DNA from: G963555815 sp965249615 [NCBI: bacterium]
GTDB lineage: Bacteria; UBA8248; JACPRG01
DNA: 56,908 nucleotides
NCBI GenBank assembly: GCA_965249615.1
Contig: CBDFMI010000002.1
Location: 1 to 56,908 of the forward strand
Reading direction: 5' to 3'
The translations under genes were made by a program, and so were the position numbers. Below, piece by piece: positions 15,996-23,319 of this stretch. A model generated the notes under the pieces. The model saw only the letters and a list, made by a program, of their open reading frames with translations. It did not search any database and was not told the DNA's origin. Numbering within the stretch: position 1 is the first letter of the stretch; each line of letters opens with the position of its first letter.

Positions 15996-16886
15996 ATGAC
16001 TTCTTTTCTTCAGGCGGCCCGCGAACGGGTCCTGGTGGCCGATGGGGCCATGGGATCCCTGATCCTGCAAATGGGGATGGACGCTCGCGAACCCCCCGAG
16101 ATCTGGTGTCAGACTCGGTCGGAAGAGGTGAGAGGGATTCATCGGTCCTACTTTGAGGCTGGGAGTGACTTCGTCTATACGAACAGTTTTGGGGGGAACC
16201 GATTCCGCCTCGAAAATTTTGGCCTTGAGAAAGATGTCCACCGCCTCAACAGGCTCTCGGCGGAGCTCGCCCGCAAGGAGGCGGGGCCGGGAAAATGGGT
16301 CTTTGGCTCGGTGGGGCCGACGGGGCAGTCTCAGGAGGCCCCCTTGGACCCGGAAGAGGTGATCGACATCTTCGCCGAGCAAGTTCAGGGCCTCGCGGAC
16401 GGAGGGGTGGACGGGGTGGCGGTGGAGACCATGCTGGCCGTCGAGGAGGCCGAGGGGGCTATCCGAGCGGCCAAGGCGATCCGGCTGGACCTCCCCGTTA
16501 TCGCGACCCTGACCTTTGTCCCGGGCCCACAAGGCCCCAGGACCCGGTGCGGCGCCACCCCTTCCCAAGCCGGGCGAAAAACCCTTCAGGCCGGAGCCGA
16601 CCTCATCGGGGCCAACTGCACTAACGGCGTCGAGGAGGCCATCGTCGTCCTCACAGAGCTCAGGAAATCCTTTCCCGAGGCGCTTCTCGTCTGCAAGCCA
16701 AACGCAGGCCTTCCAAAAATGCGTGCCGGGGAGCTGAAATGGGATGAGACGCCAGAGCGGATGACCGCAGGGATGCGCAGGCTCGTCCCCAACGGCGTCA
16801 ATATCTTCGGGGGTTGCTGTGGAACAACGCCCTCACACATCCGGGCCATGGCCGAGCTTGCCCACGAGGTCAATCAGGGACGATGA
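15996..16886 (+). CDS. Homocysteine S-methyltransferase family protein
   Basis: 296 residues forming a complete zinc-dependent homocysteine-binding barrel: VLVADGAMGSLILQMG at the N-terminus, YTNSFGGNRFRL, VETMLAVEEA, then the zinc ligands GANC (about residue 207) and GGCCGT near the C-terminus. It resembles the N-terminal module of MetH and stand-alone methyltransferases such as MmuM/BHMT; the methyl donor is not evident. TATAAT at 15895-15900 could be a -10 but lacks a good -35. The region 15758-15995 is otherwise AT-rich and featureless. Confidence 0.88.
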   Translation: MTSFLQAARERVLVADGAMGSLILQMGMDAREPPEIWCQTRSEEVRGIHRSYFEAGSDFVYTNSFGGNRFRLENFGLEKDVHRLNRLSAELARKEAGPGKWVFGSVGPTGQSQEAPLDPEEVIDIFAEQVQGLADGGVDGVAVETMLAVEEAEGAIRAAKAIRLDLPVIATLTFVPGPQGPRTRCGATPSQAGRKTLQAGADLIGANCTNGVEEAIVVLTELRKSFPEALLVCKPNAGLPKMRAGELKWDETPERMTAGMRRLVPNGVNIFGGCCGTTPSHIRAMAELAHEVNQGR

Positions 16887-16910
16887 CCGGCCATTTCGTT
16901 TCCGGCATCC

Positions 16911-17414
16911 CTATTTCTTTTTCCTGAGCGCCTCGACCATCGACTTCAACGCCGAAAACCCTTTAGGGTTTTTCTCCCTCAGGTCCGCGAGAGCCTTCAT
17001 CAGCCTGACAATTTCCGGGTCGGCTGGCTTGGCGGACGTGTAGCGCGCCTCCGCTTCAGCCACCCGCTTAACCTCCCCCGGAGAAAGTGGCCGGATGACA
17101 CCCCCCTTTGACGGTTCTTGAATTCGGACCAGTCTGCTCCCCGGGCGCCCCATCGCCTTTCGTGCGCTCTTGGGGGGGGCCCCTTTCAGCAGCCAATCCA
17201 GGGAGACATTGAACTCCCCAGCCACGTCGCAGAGGAATTTTAAAGAGGGCTCTCGCCCCTGGAGGTAATTGTGAACGGTCCTGTAGGGGTAACGCGTCCT
17301 CCTGGCCACTTCTGCCACACTGAGGGGGCCAAAGGCGGATTTCAGCCGCTTCGACAGTCCAGCCGAAAACTTATTTCCCGTTTGGGCTATTTTTTTCTTG
17401 ACAGGATTTCTCAA
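16911..17414 (-). CDS. XRE-like helix-turn-helix transcriptional regulator
   Basis: 167 residues. An HTH domain at about 30-82 reads LSVAEVARRTRYPYRTVHNY, then SLKFLCDVAGEFNVSLDWLL, which is the XRE/bacteriophage CI helix pattern with the usual C-terminal DWLL. The rest is basic with a helical, Lys-rich end (EALRKKK). It may bind DNA as a dimer. The target is unknown; the divergent 77-aa gene at 17561 is a candidate because they share the 17415-17560 gap. Confidence 0.75.
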   Translation of the reverse strand: MRNPVKKKIAQTGNKFSAGLSKRLKSAFGPLSVAEVARRTRYPYRTVHNYLQGREPSLKFLCDVAGEFNVSLDWLLKGAPPKSARKAMGRPGSRLVRIQEPSKGGVIRPLSPGEVKRVAEAEARYTSAKPADPEIVRLMKALADLREKNPKGFSALKSMVEALRKKK

Positions 17415-17560
17415 ATGGGAAAGGCTCGTCTTGGGTGAGCTGTGGACAGAAAAACCCCCGGGGTCGAAGCCAAAGCCGATGGGTCCCTTACCTTCCCTAA
17501 GGCTAGGGGCACGAGGCCCTCGGGGTCAATAACAAAAATCCATTGGAAAAAGAGGAAACA

Positions 17561-17794
17561 ATGGGAGCCCCTGACACTCAAGAAGACCTAATCAGGAGTC
17601 TCCTGATCGGCCACGTCATCCCGCCGGACGCCGTCATCGTATCAGTTCAATTCCATCCCGGAGACCCAATAGATTTTCTCTTGTTCGTCGATGAGAACCT
17701 CGCCCAACCCGTCGTCCAGTACCTCACCGAAAGTGGCGTGGCCGTGGAATCCTCCGTCCAGGCCCGGTGGGTCTCAGAGGTTTTTCCTTCGTAG
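17561..17794 (+). CDS. Hypothetical protein, 77 aa
   Basis: A small acidic protein without signal peptide or membrane segment; the sequence alternates strand-like stretches (AVIVSVQF, IDFLLFVDE) and may be a small alpha/beta domain. No family recognised. ATG at 17561 is preferred to an in-frame TTG at 17543 because AGAGG lies 6 bp before it. It is divergent from the HTH regulator. Confidence 0.5.
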   Translation: MGAPDTQEDLIRSLLIGHVIPPDAVIVSVQFHPGDPIDFLLFVDENLAQPVVQYLTESGVAVESSVQARWVSEVFPS

Positions 17795-17953
17795 TGCAGG
17801 GCTGAGGGACACGCACAGAACCCCACCGTTACCCCAATCAAGCGAAACACAGGCCGAATTGACAGTCCGGCCCCCATCGAATATGTTGAAGAGAATTGGG
17901 TTTCATAGACAGCCGATCTCGAAAAGACTGTCCTGTCCATTTAAAGGGATTCC

Positions 17954-18412
17954 ATGGCGGCCCAAGTCGGAGAGCAGGCTCCCGACTTTACAGCAAAGAC
18001 GACAGGGAAGCGGGAGATCACTCTTTCCTCCTACCGAGGGAAGAAGAACGTCGTGCTGGCTTTCTTCCCATTTGTCTTTAGCCCCGTTTGCAGTGAGCAG
18101 ATCCCCTCGTATTCCCAGAACATCGAGCGGTTCCGAGCCCTGGAGACCGAGGTCCTGGGGGTCAGTGTGGACAGCCACTGGGCCCAAGGGGCTTGGGCCA
18201 AAACTTACGGGATTCAGATCCCCGTGGTGAGCGATTTCAGCAAAGAGATTGCCCGAAGCTATGCGGTTCTTCATCCCGGCGGGATGACGCAAAGGGCGAT
18301 TGTCATTATCGATAAGAAGGGGAAGATCACCTGCCGGAAGGTCGAGGAAGACATCGGGCAGGCGCCGGACCTTGAGCAGATCTTCGCGGAACTCAAGAAA
18401 CTCTCCAAGTAG
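17954..18412 (+). CDS. Peroxiredoxin (AhpC/TSA family)
   Basis: 152 residues; reduces peroxides through the peroxidatic Cys at residue 46 in FFPFVFSPVCSEQIPSY (the PxxxT/SxxC signature with Ser in place of Thr). PDFTAKTT and VLGVSVDSHWAQGAWAKTYG are further family strands. One other Cys (ITCRKV, about 129) might resolve the disulphide, but its position is not that of classical 2-Cys enzymes. AAGGGA precedes the ATG. Confidence 0.9.
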   Translation: MAAQVGEQAPDFTAKTTGKREITLSSYRGKKNVVLAFFPFVFSPVCSEQIPSYSQNIERFRALETEVLGVSVDSHWAQGAWAKTYGIQIPVVSDFSKEIARSYAVLHPGGMTQRAIVIIDKKGKITCRKVEEDIGQAPDLEQIFAELKKLSK

Positions 18413-18460
18413 AGCGGCTCTTGGGGGGTCTCGGGGTCGCCTTTCCCGGGGAGCGAAACC

Positions 18461-18883
18461 ATGAAAGACACCATCCGCCCAGGGCTGGAAGGCCGAGCCG
18501 AGCAGACGGTTGAAATGGGTGACCTGGCCCACGCCTTGGGGAACAAGGGGGTCCGAGTCCTGGCGACCCCTGTCCTGATCCGCCTTCTGGAGAATGCGGC
18601 CAGTCAGGCCGTCCGCAGCCATCTCCCGCCGGGAACCTTTACGGTAGGGACACTGGTCCAGATCCGCCACCTCAAGGCGACCCCACTGGGTCTTCAAGTC
18701 GTGGCCCAGGTGCGACTTCGGGAGGTGGACGGCAGGCGTCTCGTCTTCGACGTAGAGGCCCACGATGAGGTGGAGAAGATCGCAGAAGGGGTTCACGAGC
18801 GGTTCATCGTCGATGGAGAACGGTTCCTCGCCAGGGCGAAGAAGAAGGAGAACCGGGAGGAGGTCTCCGGAGCCGGCTCTTGA
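18461..18883 (+). CDS. FlK-like thioesterase (hotdog fold)
   Basis: 140 residues. The pattern VLATPVLIRLLENAA, then FTVGTLVQIRHLKATPLG and a C-terminal HDEVEKIAEGVHERFIV matches the fluoroacetyl-CoA-thioesterase-like hotdog family; Glu in the helix and His in HDEV could be catalytic. It would hydrolyse a small acyl-CoA in the cytoplasm; fluoroacetate specificity is not implied. It is 48 bp downstream of the peroxiredoxin and likely co-transcribed. Confidence 0.82.
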   Translation: MKDTIRPGLEGRAEQTVEMGDLAHALGNKGVRVLATPVLIRLLENAASQAVRSHLPPGTFTVGTLVQIRHLKATPLGLQVVAQVRLREVDGRRLVFDVEAHDEVEKIAEGVHERFIVDGERFLARAKKKENREEVSGAGS

Positions 18884-18899
18884 CCTTGCAGTTACTGTC

Positions 18900-19370
18900 A
18901 TGGTTCTTTCTTTCTCATTTGACCGGTGGTGGAAGGTGCGGGACTTCTTTGAAGGCATAAGCGGGGGTTTTCGACGCTCCCACTGTCGCCCCCTGGGGTG
19001 GGGCCTCGTTCTGAGCGCTCTGTTCTTGGGGGGATGCGGCTTCTTCGAGGGAAAGAAGGCTGAGATCGAGGTCCCCGAGGCGCCCGTCGTCGTACAGGTC
19101 ACCATCACCGCAAAGAGGTATTCCTTCACGCCGAATCTCATCCGCGTCAAGCAGGGCCAAGCCCTGGAAATCACCCTGGTAAGTGAGGATGTCCCCCATG
19201 GCTTTGGTATCCGTCGGCCTGGACGGATCCGAAATTTCGGGGCCTTTGAACCGGGCCAGCCCCTGACGGTCCGAATCCGGACGAATGCGAAAGGGACCAT
19301 CGAGTTTTTCAGCACTGTTTACAGTGGGGTCGGCTACAACGACATGCAGGGAAAGATCCTTGTGGAGTGA
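18900..19370 (+). CDS. Cupredoxin-fold (COX2-like) lipoprotein lacking the CuA ligands
   Basis: 156 residues. After an unusually long, positively charged leader, LFLGGC (Cys 46) gives a lipobox, so the domain should be anchored at the cell envelope. The domain (about 65-156) follows cytochrome oxidase subunit II: FTPNLIRVKQGQALEITLVS, EDVPHGF with the first His, then FFSTVYSGVGYNDMQGKI. In COX2 this last motif carries Cys-x3-Cys and His as CuA ligands; here both Cys are Ser and the His is Tyr, with only Met kept. It cannot bind a normal CuA centre. ATG at 18900 is 17 bp after the thioesterase stop; no strong ribosome site is seen. Confidence 0.72.
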   Translation: MVLSFSFDRWWKVRDFFEGISGGFRRSHCRPLGWGLVLSALFLGGCGFFEGKKAEIEVPEAPVVVQVTITAKRYSFTPNLIRVKQGQALEITLVSEDVPHGFGIRRPGRIRNFGAFEPGQPLTVRIRTNAKGTIEFFSTVYSGVGYNDMQGKILVE

Positions 19371-19421
19371 GGCGCACCTTCCACAAATGGGTAGATTCTT
19401 CGTCCTGAGATTTTAAGTGGG

Positions 19422-20395
19422 ATGGGCCCTGTGCAAGCCATCACCGACGTGTCAGGCCTTCGGGTGGGCCACGCCGAGGACCCAAAGGGTCTCACCGGCT
19501 GTACCGTCGTCCTTTGCGAGGAGGGGACCATCGCGGGGGTCGACCTGCGGGGCTCTGCGACGGGGACCCGTCAAATGGACGCCCTGAGCCCTTTTCATGT
19601 GGCCGAACACATTCACGCCGTCTTTTTCTCAGGGGGCAGCGCCTTTGGCCTGGACGCCGCGGCAGGGGTGATGCAATACCTCGAGGCTCGCGGCGTGGGT
19701 TTTCCCACGAGGGACACGGCCGTCCCCATTGTCCCGGCCGCCATCCTCTACGACCTCTCTGTAGGCGACCCGAAGTCACGGCCCACTCCCGAGATGGCCC
19801 TTCAGGCCTGCGAAAGGGCCTCCTCAGAACCCCCCGCCGAGGGAAATCACGGGGCCGGCATGGGGGCCACCGTGGGAAAGCTCTTTGGCCCCTCACATGC
19901 CATGAAGGGGGGTGTCGGGACCTGGCCCTCGGGAGTCCCGAGGGGTCGACGGTTGGCGCCCTGGCCATCGTCAACGCGTTCGGGGACGTCGTCGAGCACG
20001 GGTCGAGACGGCTACTCGCGGGGGCACGCAAGGGGGAGGAAAGTCTTGAGCTGGCCGACACCTGGGAGATGATGCGACGAGGCGCAGGCCACCCCCACTT
20101 TGGGGCTCCGGCCACCAACCTCTGTTGCGTTGCCACAGACGCCCGCCTCACCAAGGGAGAGGCGGGAAAATTGGCCCGGATGGCCTCAGCGGGCCTGGTC
20201 AAGACTGTCCGCCCGGCCTCCACCCAGGTCGATGGAGACGTGATCCTCGCCCTGTCGACGGGGACCCTCGAAGACGATCTGGACCTCCTCGGCCTTCTGG
20301 CCGAAGAGGCGCTGGCCATCGCCATCAATCGAGCCGTGATCCAGGCAGAATCGCTCCCCGGCCTCCCCGCCCACCCCGACTTGGCAAAAGCCTGA
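19422..20395 (+). pseudogene. P1-family (S58, DmpA-like) aminopeptidase, one-base frameshift
   Basis: Two frames together give a full-length (about 324 aa) member of the peptidase S58 family. First part: VQAITDVSGLRVGHAED, FFSGGSAFGLDAAAGVMQYL, NHGAGMGATVGKL. Second part: STVGALAIVNAFGDVVEHG, PHFGAPATNLCCVATDARL, STQVDGDVILALSTG. Frame breaks at about 19926-19928 in GACCTGGCCCTCGGG, where one more C restores GTWPLGSPEG. The family cuts N-terminal residues from small peptides after self-processing at a Ser/Thr. The break is probably a sequencing error because conservation continues unbroken on both sides. The start at 19422 is the first ATG of the family N-terminus. Confidence 0.8.
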
Positions 20396-20426
20396 TCCAC
20401 CCGGGCAATCTCACCTCCGGAGTTTC

Positions 20427-20455
20427 TTGACACAGAGAGATCTGGGGATTATCGT
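20427..20455 (+). promoter_or_regulatory. Candidate sigma-70 promoter upstream of tatA
   Basis: A perfect TTGACA at 20427-20432, a 17-bp spacer and TATCGT (four of six) at 20450-20455, 65 bp ahead of the tatA ATG. It could drive tatA and rel. The -10 is weak. Confidence 0.45.
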
Positions 20456-20520
20456 AAATGTGGGTAACTATCAGAAATTAGGGGCCGCAGAGGCCGCCCC
20501 GCTGCCGGAGAGAGGGGGAA

Positions 20521-20733
20521 ATGTTTTTCTACTTCTTCGGACTTGGCCTGACAGAACTCCTCATCATCCTGTTCATCATCATTCTCTTCTTCGGCGCAAA
20601 GCGACTCCCGGGCATTGGATCAGGGTTGGCCAAAGGGATCACAGGCTTCCGAAAGAGCTTTCAGAAGTCTGATCAGATCGACATTACCCCCAAGGAACCG
20701 GAAAATTCCAAGGAGGACCCGAAGGGTTCTTAA
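20521..20733 (+). CDS. tatA: Twin-arginine translocase subunit TatA/TatE
   Basis: 70 residues: a short N-terminal membrane helix (GLTELLIILFIIILFFGAKR with the conserved hinge FG), an amphipathic helix (LPGIGSGLAKGITGFRKSF) and an acidic tail, the normal TatA layout. It forms the pore for folded proteins with a twin-arginine signal; a possible client is the solute-binding protein at 27832. GAGAGAGGGGG precedes the ATG. The gene stands without tatC here. Confidence 0.92.
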   Translation: MFFYFFGLGLTELLIILFIIILFFGAKRLPGIGSGLAKGITGFRKSFQKSDQIDITPKEPENSKEDPKGS

Positions 20734-20787
20734 CAGGCCTTCTTTTCTCGCTGGGGCAGTTCAATCCGATGGGTGATTAAGGGTTAG

Positions 20788-22968
20788 ATGATCCGCCTTG
20801 AGGACATCATCGATCACCTCCATACCTATCTGCCCGAACCAGATGTGGGCCTGGTTCGAAAGGCCTATGTCTACTCCGCCAAGCTCCACGGGGGGCAGGT
20901 CCGTCTCTCTGGAGAGCCCTACCTCTCGCACCCCTTAGAGGTAGCGAACCTCCTGGCCCAGCTTCTCATGGACGCCCAGACCGTGGCCGCCGGCCTCCTT
21001 CACGACATTGTCGAGGACACTCACGTGGAACTCGACGAGATCCGCGAGCTCTTTGGAGAAGAGGTGGCGGAGCTGGTGGATGGGGTGACCAAGATCAGTC
21101 AGATCGAGGCCAAGGGGAGCGCGGAGAGGCAAGCGGAAAACTTGCGAAAGATGATCCTGGCGATGGCGAAGGACCTTCGCGTCATTCTCATCAAATTGGC
21201 GGATCGTCTTCACAACCTTCGGACCCTTCAGTATCACTCCCCTCGAAAGCGTGAGGCCATCGCCCAGGAAACGATTGACATCTACGCCCCTCTGGCCAAT
21301 CGGCTGGGGATGGGATGGGTCAGGGAGGAGCTCGAGGAGGAGGCGTTCAAGAATCTTCGTCCCAGGGAACACGAGGACATCAGACGGCGCCTTGCGACCG
21401 ACTATGAGGAACGCCAGCGTTACATCGGAGAGTTGATCCGTCGCATCGAAACGGAGTTGGAGGCCGCCGGCATCCGCGGGCAGATCCAGGGGAGACCCAA
21501 GCGTCTCTACAGCATCTACCGGAAGATGCTGGCTCAGCGCATCCCCCTCGGGGAGGTTTACGACCTCACGGCCCTTCGGATCATTACGGACTCCGTGAAA
21601 GACTGTTATGCCCTCCTCGGCATTATTCACTCCCTCTGGAAACCCATCCCGGGCAGGTTCAAGGATTTCGTCGCGCTGCCAAAGGGCAACCGCTACCAGT
21701 CGCTCCACACGACTATCGTCGGCCCCAAGGGCCGCCAGGTCGAGTTTCAGATCCGAACCGAGGAGATGCACCTGATTGCCGAGGAGGGGATCGCCTCCCA
21801 CTGGCGCTACAAGGGGGAAGAGTCTGACGAGGATGACGAGCGGTTCGTGTGGCTCCGCCAGCTCCTCGAATGGCAGAGGGAGGTCAAAGACCCGCGAGAA
21901 TTCCTGGACAACCTCAAGATAGACCTCTTCCCCGACGAGGTCTATGTCTTCACCCCCAAAGGGGACGTGCAGGCCTTTTCAAGGGGCGCCACCCCCGTCG
22001 ACTTCGCCTACCGGATCCACACCGATATCGGAAATCGCTGCGCCCGGGCCAAGGTGAACGGCAAGTTGGTCCCCCTGAAATATGAGCTCCAGAATGGAGA
22101 CCTGGTGGAGATCGAGACAGCTCCCGACCAGCGCCCCACCCAGGACTGGATGCGGTTTGTGCGGACCACGCGCGCCCGTTCCAAGCTCCGGGCGTGGCTG
22201 CGGGTAGAGGAAAAGGAGCGGGCACTTTCCCTGGGACGGGAGCTCCTGGAGAGGGAGCTCAGCCGCTACGGCCAAAGCGCGGAGGAGGACGCCACCGAGA
22301 AGTCTTTGGAGGAGGTCGCCGGGTCCCTGGACCTCGCCTCGGCGAAAGATGTCCTACAAGCCATTGGCTTCGGGCGGATTCCCCCGAGGAAGGTCGTCTC
22401 AAAACTCCTGCCCCAAGAGGTCCTGGAGGCCGTCTCTCCGGACGGCGCACCCGCCAAGGAGAAAACGAGCGGCACCCAGACCCTGAGAGGGGTCAAGGTC
22501 AAAGGCGTCGATGAGATGCCCATGCGGTTCGCCGGCTGCTGCAACCCGATCCCCGGGGACCCCATTGCGGGTTTCATCACACGGGGCCGGGGCGTGAGCA
22601 TCCACACCGCCGACTGTCCCATCCTCCAGGGGCAGGCCCTGGAGACCGCGCGCAAGATCCCGGCGGAATGGGACCTCAGCGAGTCCACCTGGCGCACCGT
22701 TGAGATCATGCTGGAATCCATCGACGAGCCCGGCCTCCTCGCCCGGGTCAGTTCCGCCATCTCCGAATCAGACGCCAACATCGCTCACCTGGAGGGGCAC
22801 ACGACCAAGAGCGGGCAGGCGGTCTTCTATGTGGGAGTCCAGATCAGAGACCTGGCCCACCTAGAACAGTTGCTGGCGAGGGTTCAGACAATGCGCGGAG
22901 TGCTTCGGGCCGAGCGGGCTAGAAGTACCTCGGGGACGACACGTCTTCGGCCGGTAGCAAACCCTTGA
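20788..22968 (+). CDS. rel: Bifunctional (p)ppGpp synthetase/hydrolase, Rel/SpoT type
   Basis: 726 residues with the complete long-RSH layout: HD hydrolase domain (LLHDIVED at 71-78, KLADRLHNLRTL), synthetase domain (VYDLTALRIITDSVKDCY, GNRYQSLHTTI), TGS (VYVFTPKGDVQAFSRGATPVDFAYRIHTDIG), zinc-finger-like HCC region (RFAGCCNPIPGDPIAGFITRGRGVSIHTADC) and a C-terminal ACT domain. Both catalytic sites look intact, so it both makes and degrades (p)ppGpp. It is 54 bp after tatA and probably in the same transcript. Confidence 0.96.
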   Translation: MIRLEDIIDHLHTYLPEPDVGLVRKAYVYSAKLHGGQVRLSGEPYLSHPLEVANLLAQLLMDAQTVAAGLLHDIVEDTHVELDEIRELFGEEVAELVDGVTKISQIEAKGSAERQAENLRKMILAMAKDLRVILIKLADRLHNLRTLQYHSPRKREAIAQETIDIYAPLANRLGMGWVREELEEEAFKNLRPREHEDIRRRLATDYEERQRYIGELIRRIETELEAAGIRGQIQGRPKRLYSIYRKMLAQRIPLGEVYDLTALRIITDSVKDCYALLGIIHSLWKPIPGRFKDFVALPKGNRYQSLHTTIVGPKGRQVEFQIRTEEMHLIAEEGIASHWRYKGEESDEDDERFVWLRQLLEWQREVKDPREFLDNLKIDLFPDEVYVFTPKGDVQAFSRGATPVDFAYRIHTDIGNRCARAKVNGKLVPLKYELQNGDLVEIETAPDQRPTQDWMRFVRTTRARSKLRAWLRVEEKERALSLGRELLERELSRYGQSAEEDATEKSLEEVAGSLDLASAKDVLQAIGFGRIPPRKVVSKLLPQEVLEAVSPDGAPAKEKTSGTQTLRGVKVKGVDEMPMRFAGCCNPIPGDPIAGFITRGRGVSIHTADCPILQGQALETARKIPAEWDLSESTWRTVEIMLESIDEPGLLARVSSAISESDANIAHLEGHTTKSGQAVFYVGVQIRDLAHLEQLLARVQTMRGVLRAERARSTSGTTRLRPVANP

Positions 22969-22996
22969 GAGATCCTCAGCGGGGGGGATTGCCCTT

Positions 22997-23188
22997 TCAA
23001 ACGGCCTTTCGGACTTTTCCCGAGCGAAGACAGCGCGTGCAGACCAGGATCCGTTTCGCACCGCCGTTGACGACGATTCGAACGCGCTGAAGGTTTGGCA
23101 GCCAGCGACGCCGGCTGGTCTTGTGGGCGTGGCTGATTTGGTTCCCTACGGCGGGACCCTTACCGCAGACGGCGCAACTCCTAGCCAT
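22997..23188 (-). CDS. rpmB: Large ribosomal subunit protein bL28 (zinc-binding form)
   Basis: 63 residues: [20 protein letters not shown], then [17 protein letters not shown] and a C-terminal [10 protein letters not shown]. The two CxxC pairs mark the zinc-binding (C+) version of L28, one of the ribosomal proteins with paralogous zinc and zinc-free forms. It stands alone between rel and recG on the opposite strand. Confidence 0.96.
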   Translation of the reverse strand: MARSCAVCGKGPAVGNQISHAHKTSRRRWLPNLQRVRIVVNGGAKRILVCTRCLRSGKVRKAV

Positions 23189-23319
23189 GGAAAATACCCT
23201 TTGATGTGGGTTTCAAACCTCTCTCAGTGGAACATGAAACATAAACCTCTCTTGGAAACTTGGCAAACTTTTTTTGAGGCCCCCACCGCCCACCTCCACA
23301 GGTCAACCCCTGGGCACCT

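Noticed and set aside
18461-18883. Fluoroacetate resistance gene
   Set aside because: FlK-like hotdog proteins are widespread in organisms without fluoroacetate; specificity cannot be inferred from this sequence.
20788-22968. Separate RelA or SpoT assignment for the (p)ppGpp enzyme
   Set aside because: The HD hydrolase site and synthetase domain both look intact, so the neutral bifunctional name Rel is used.
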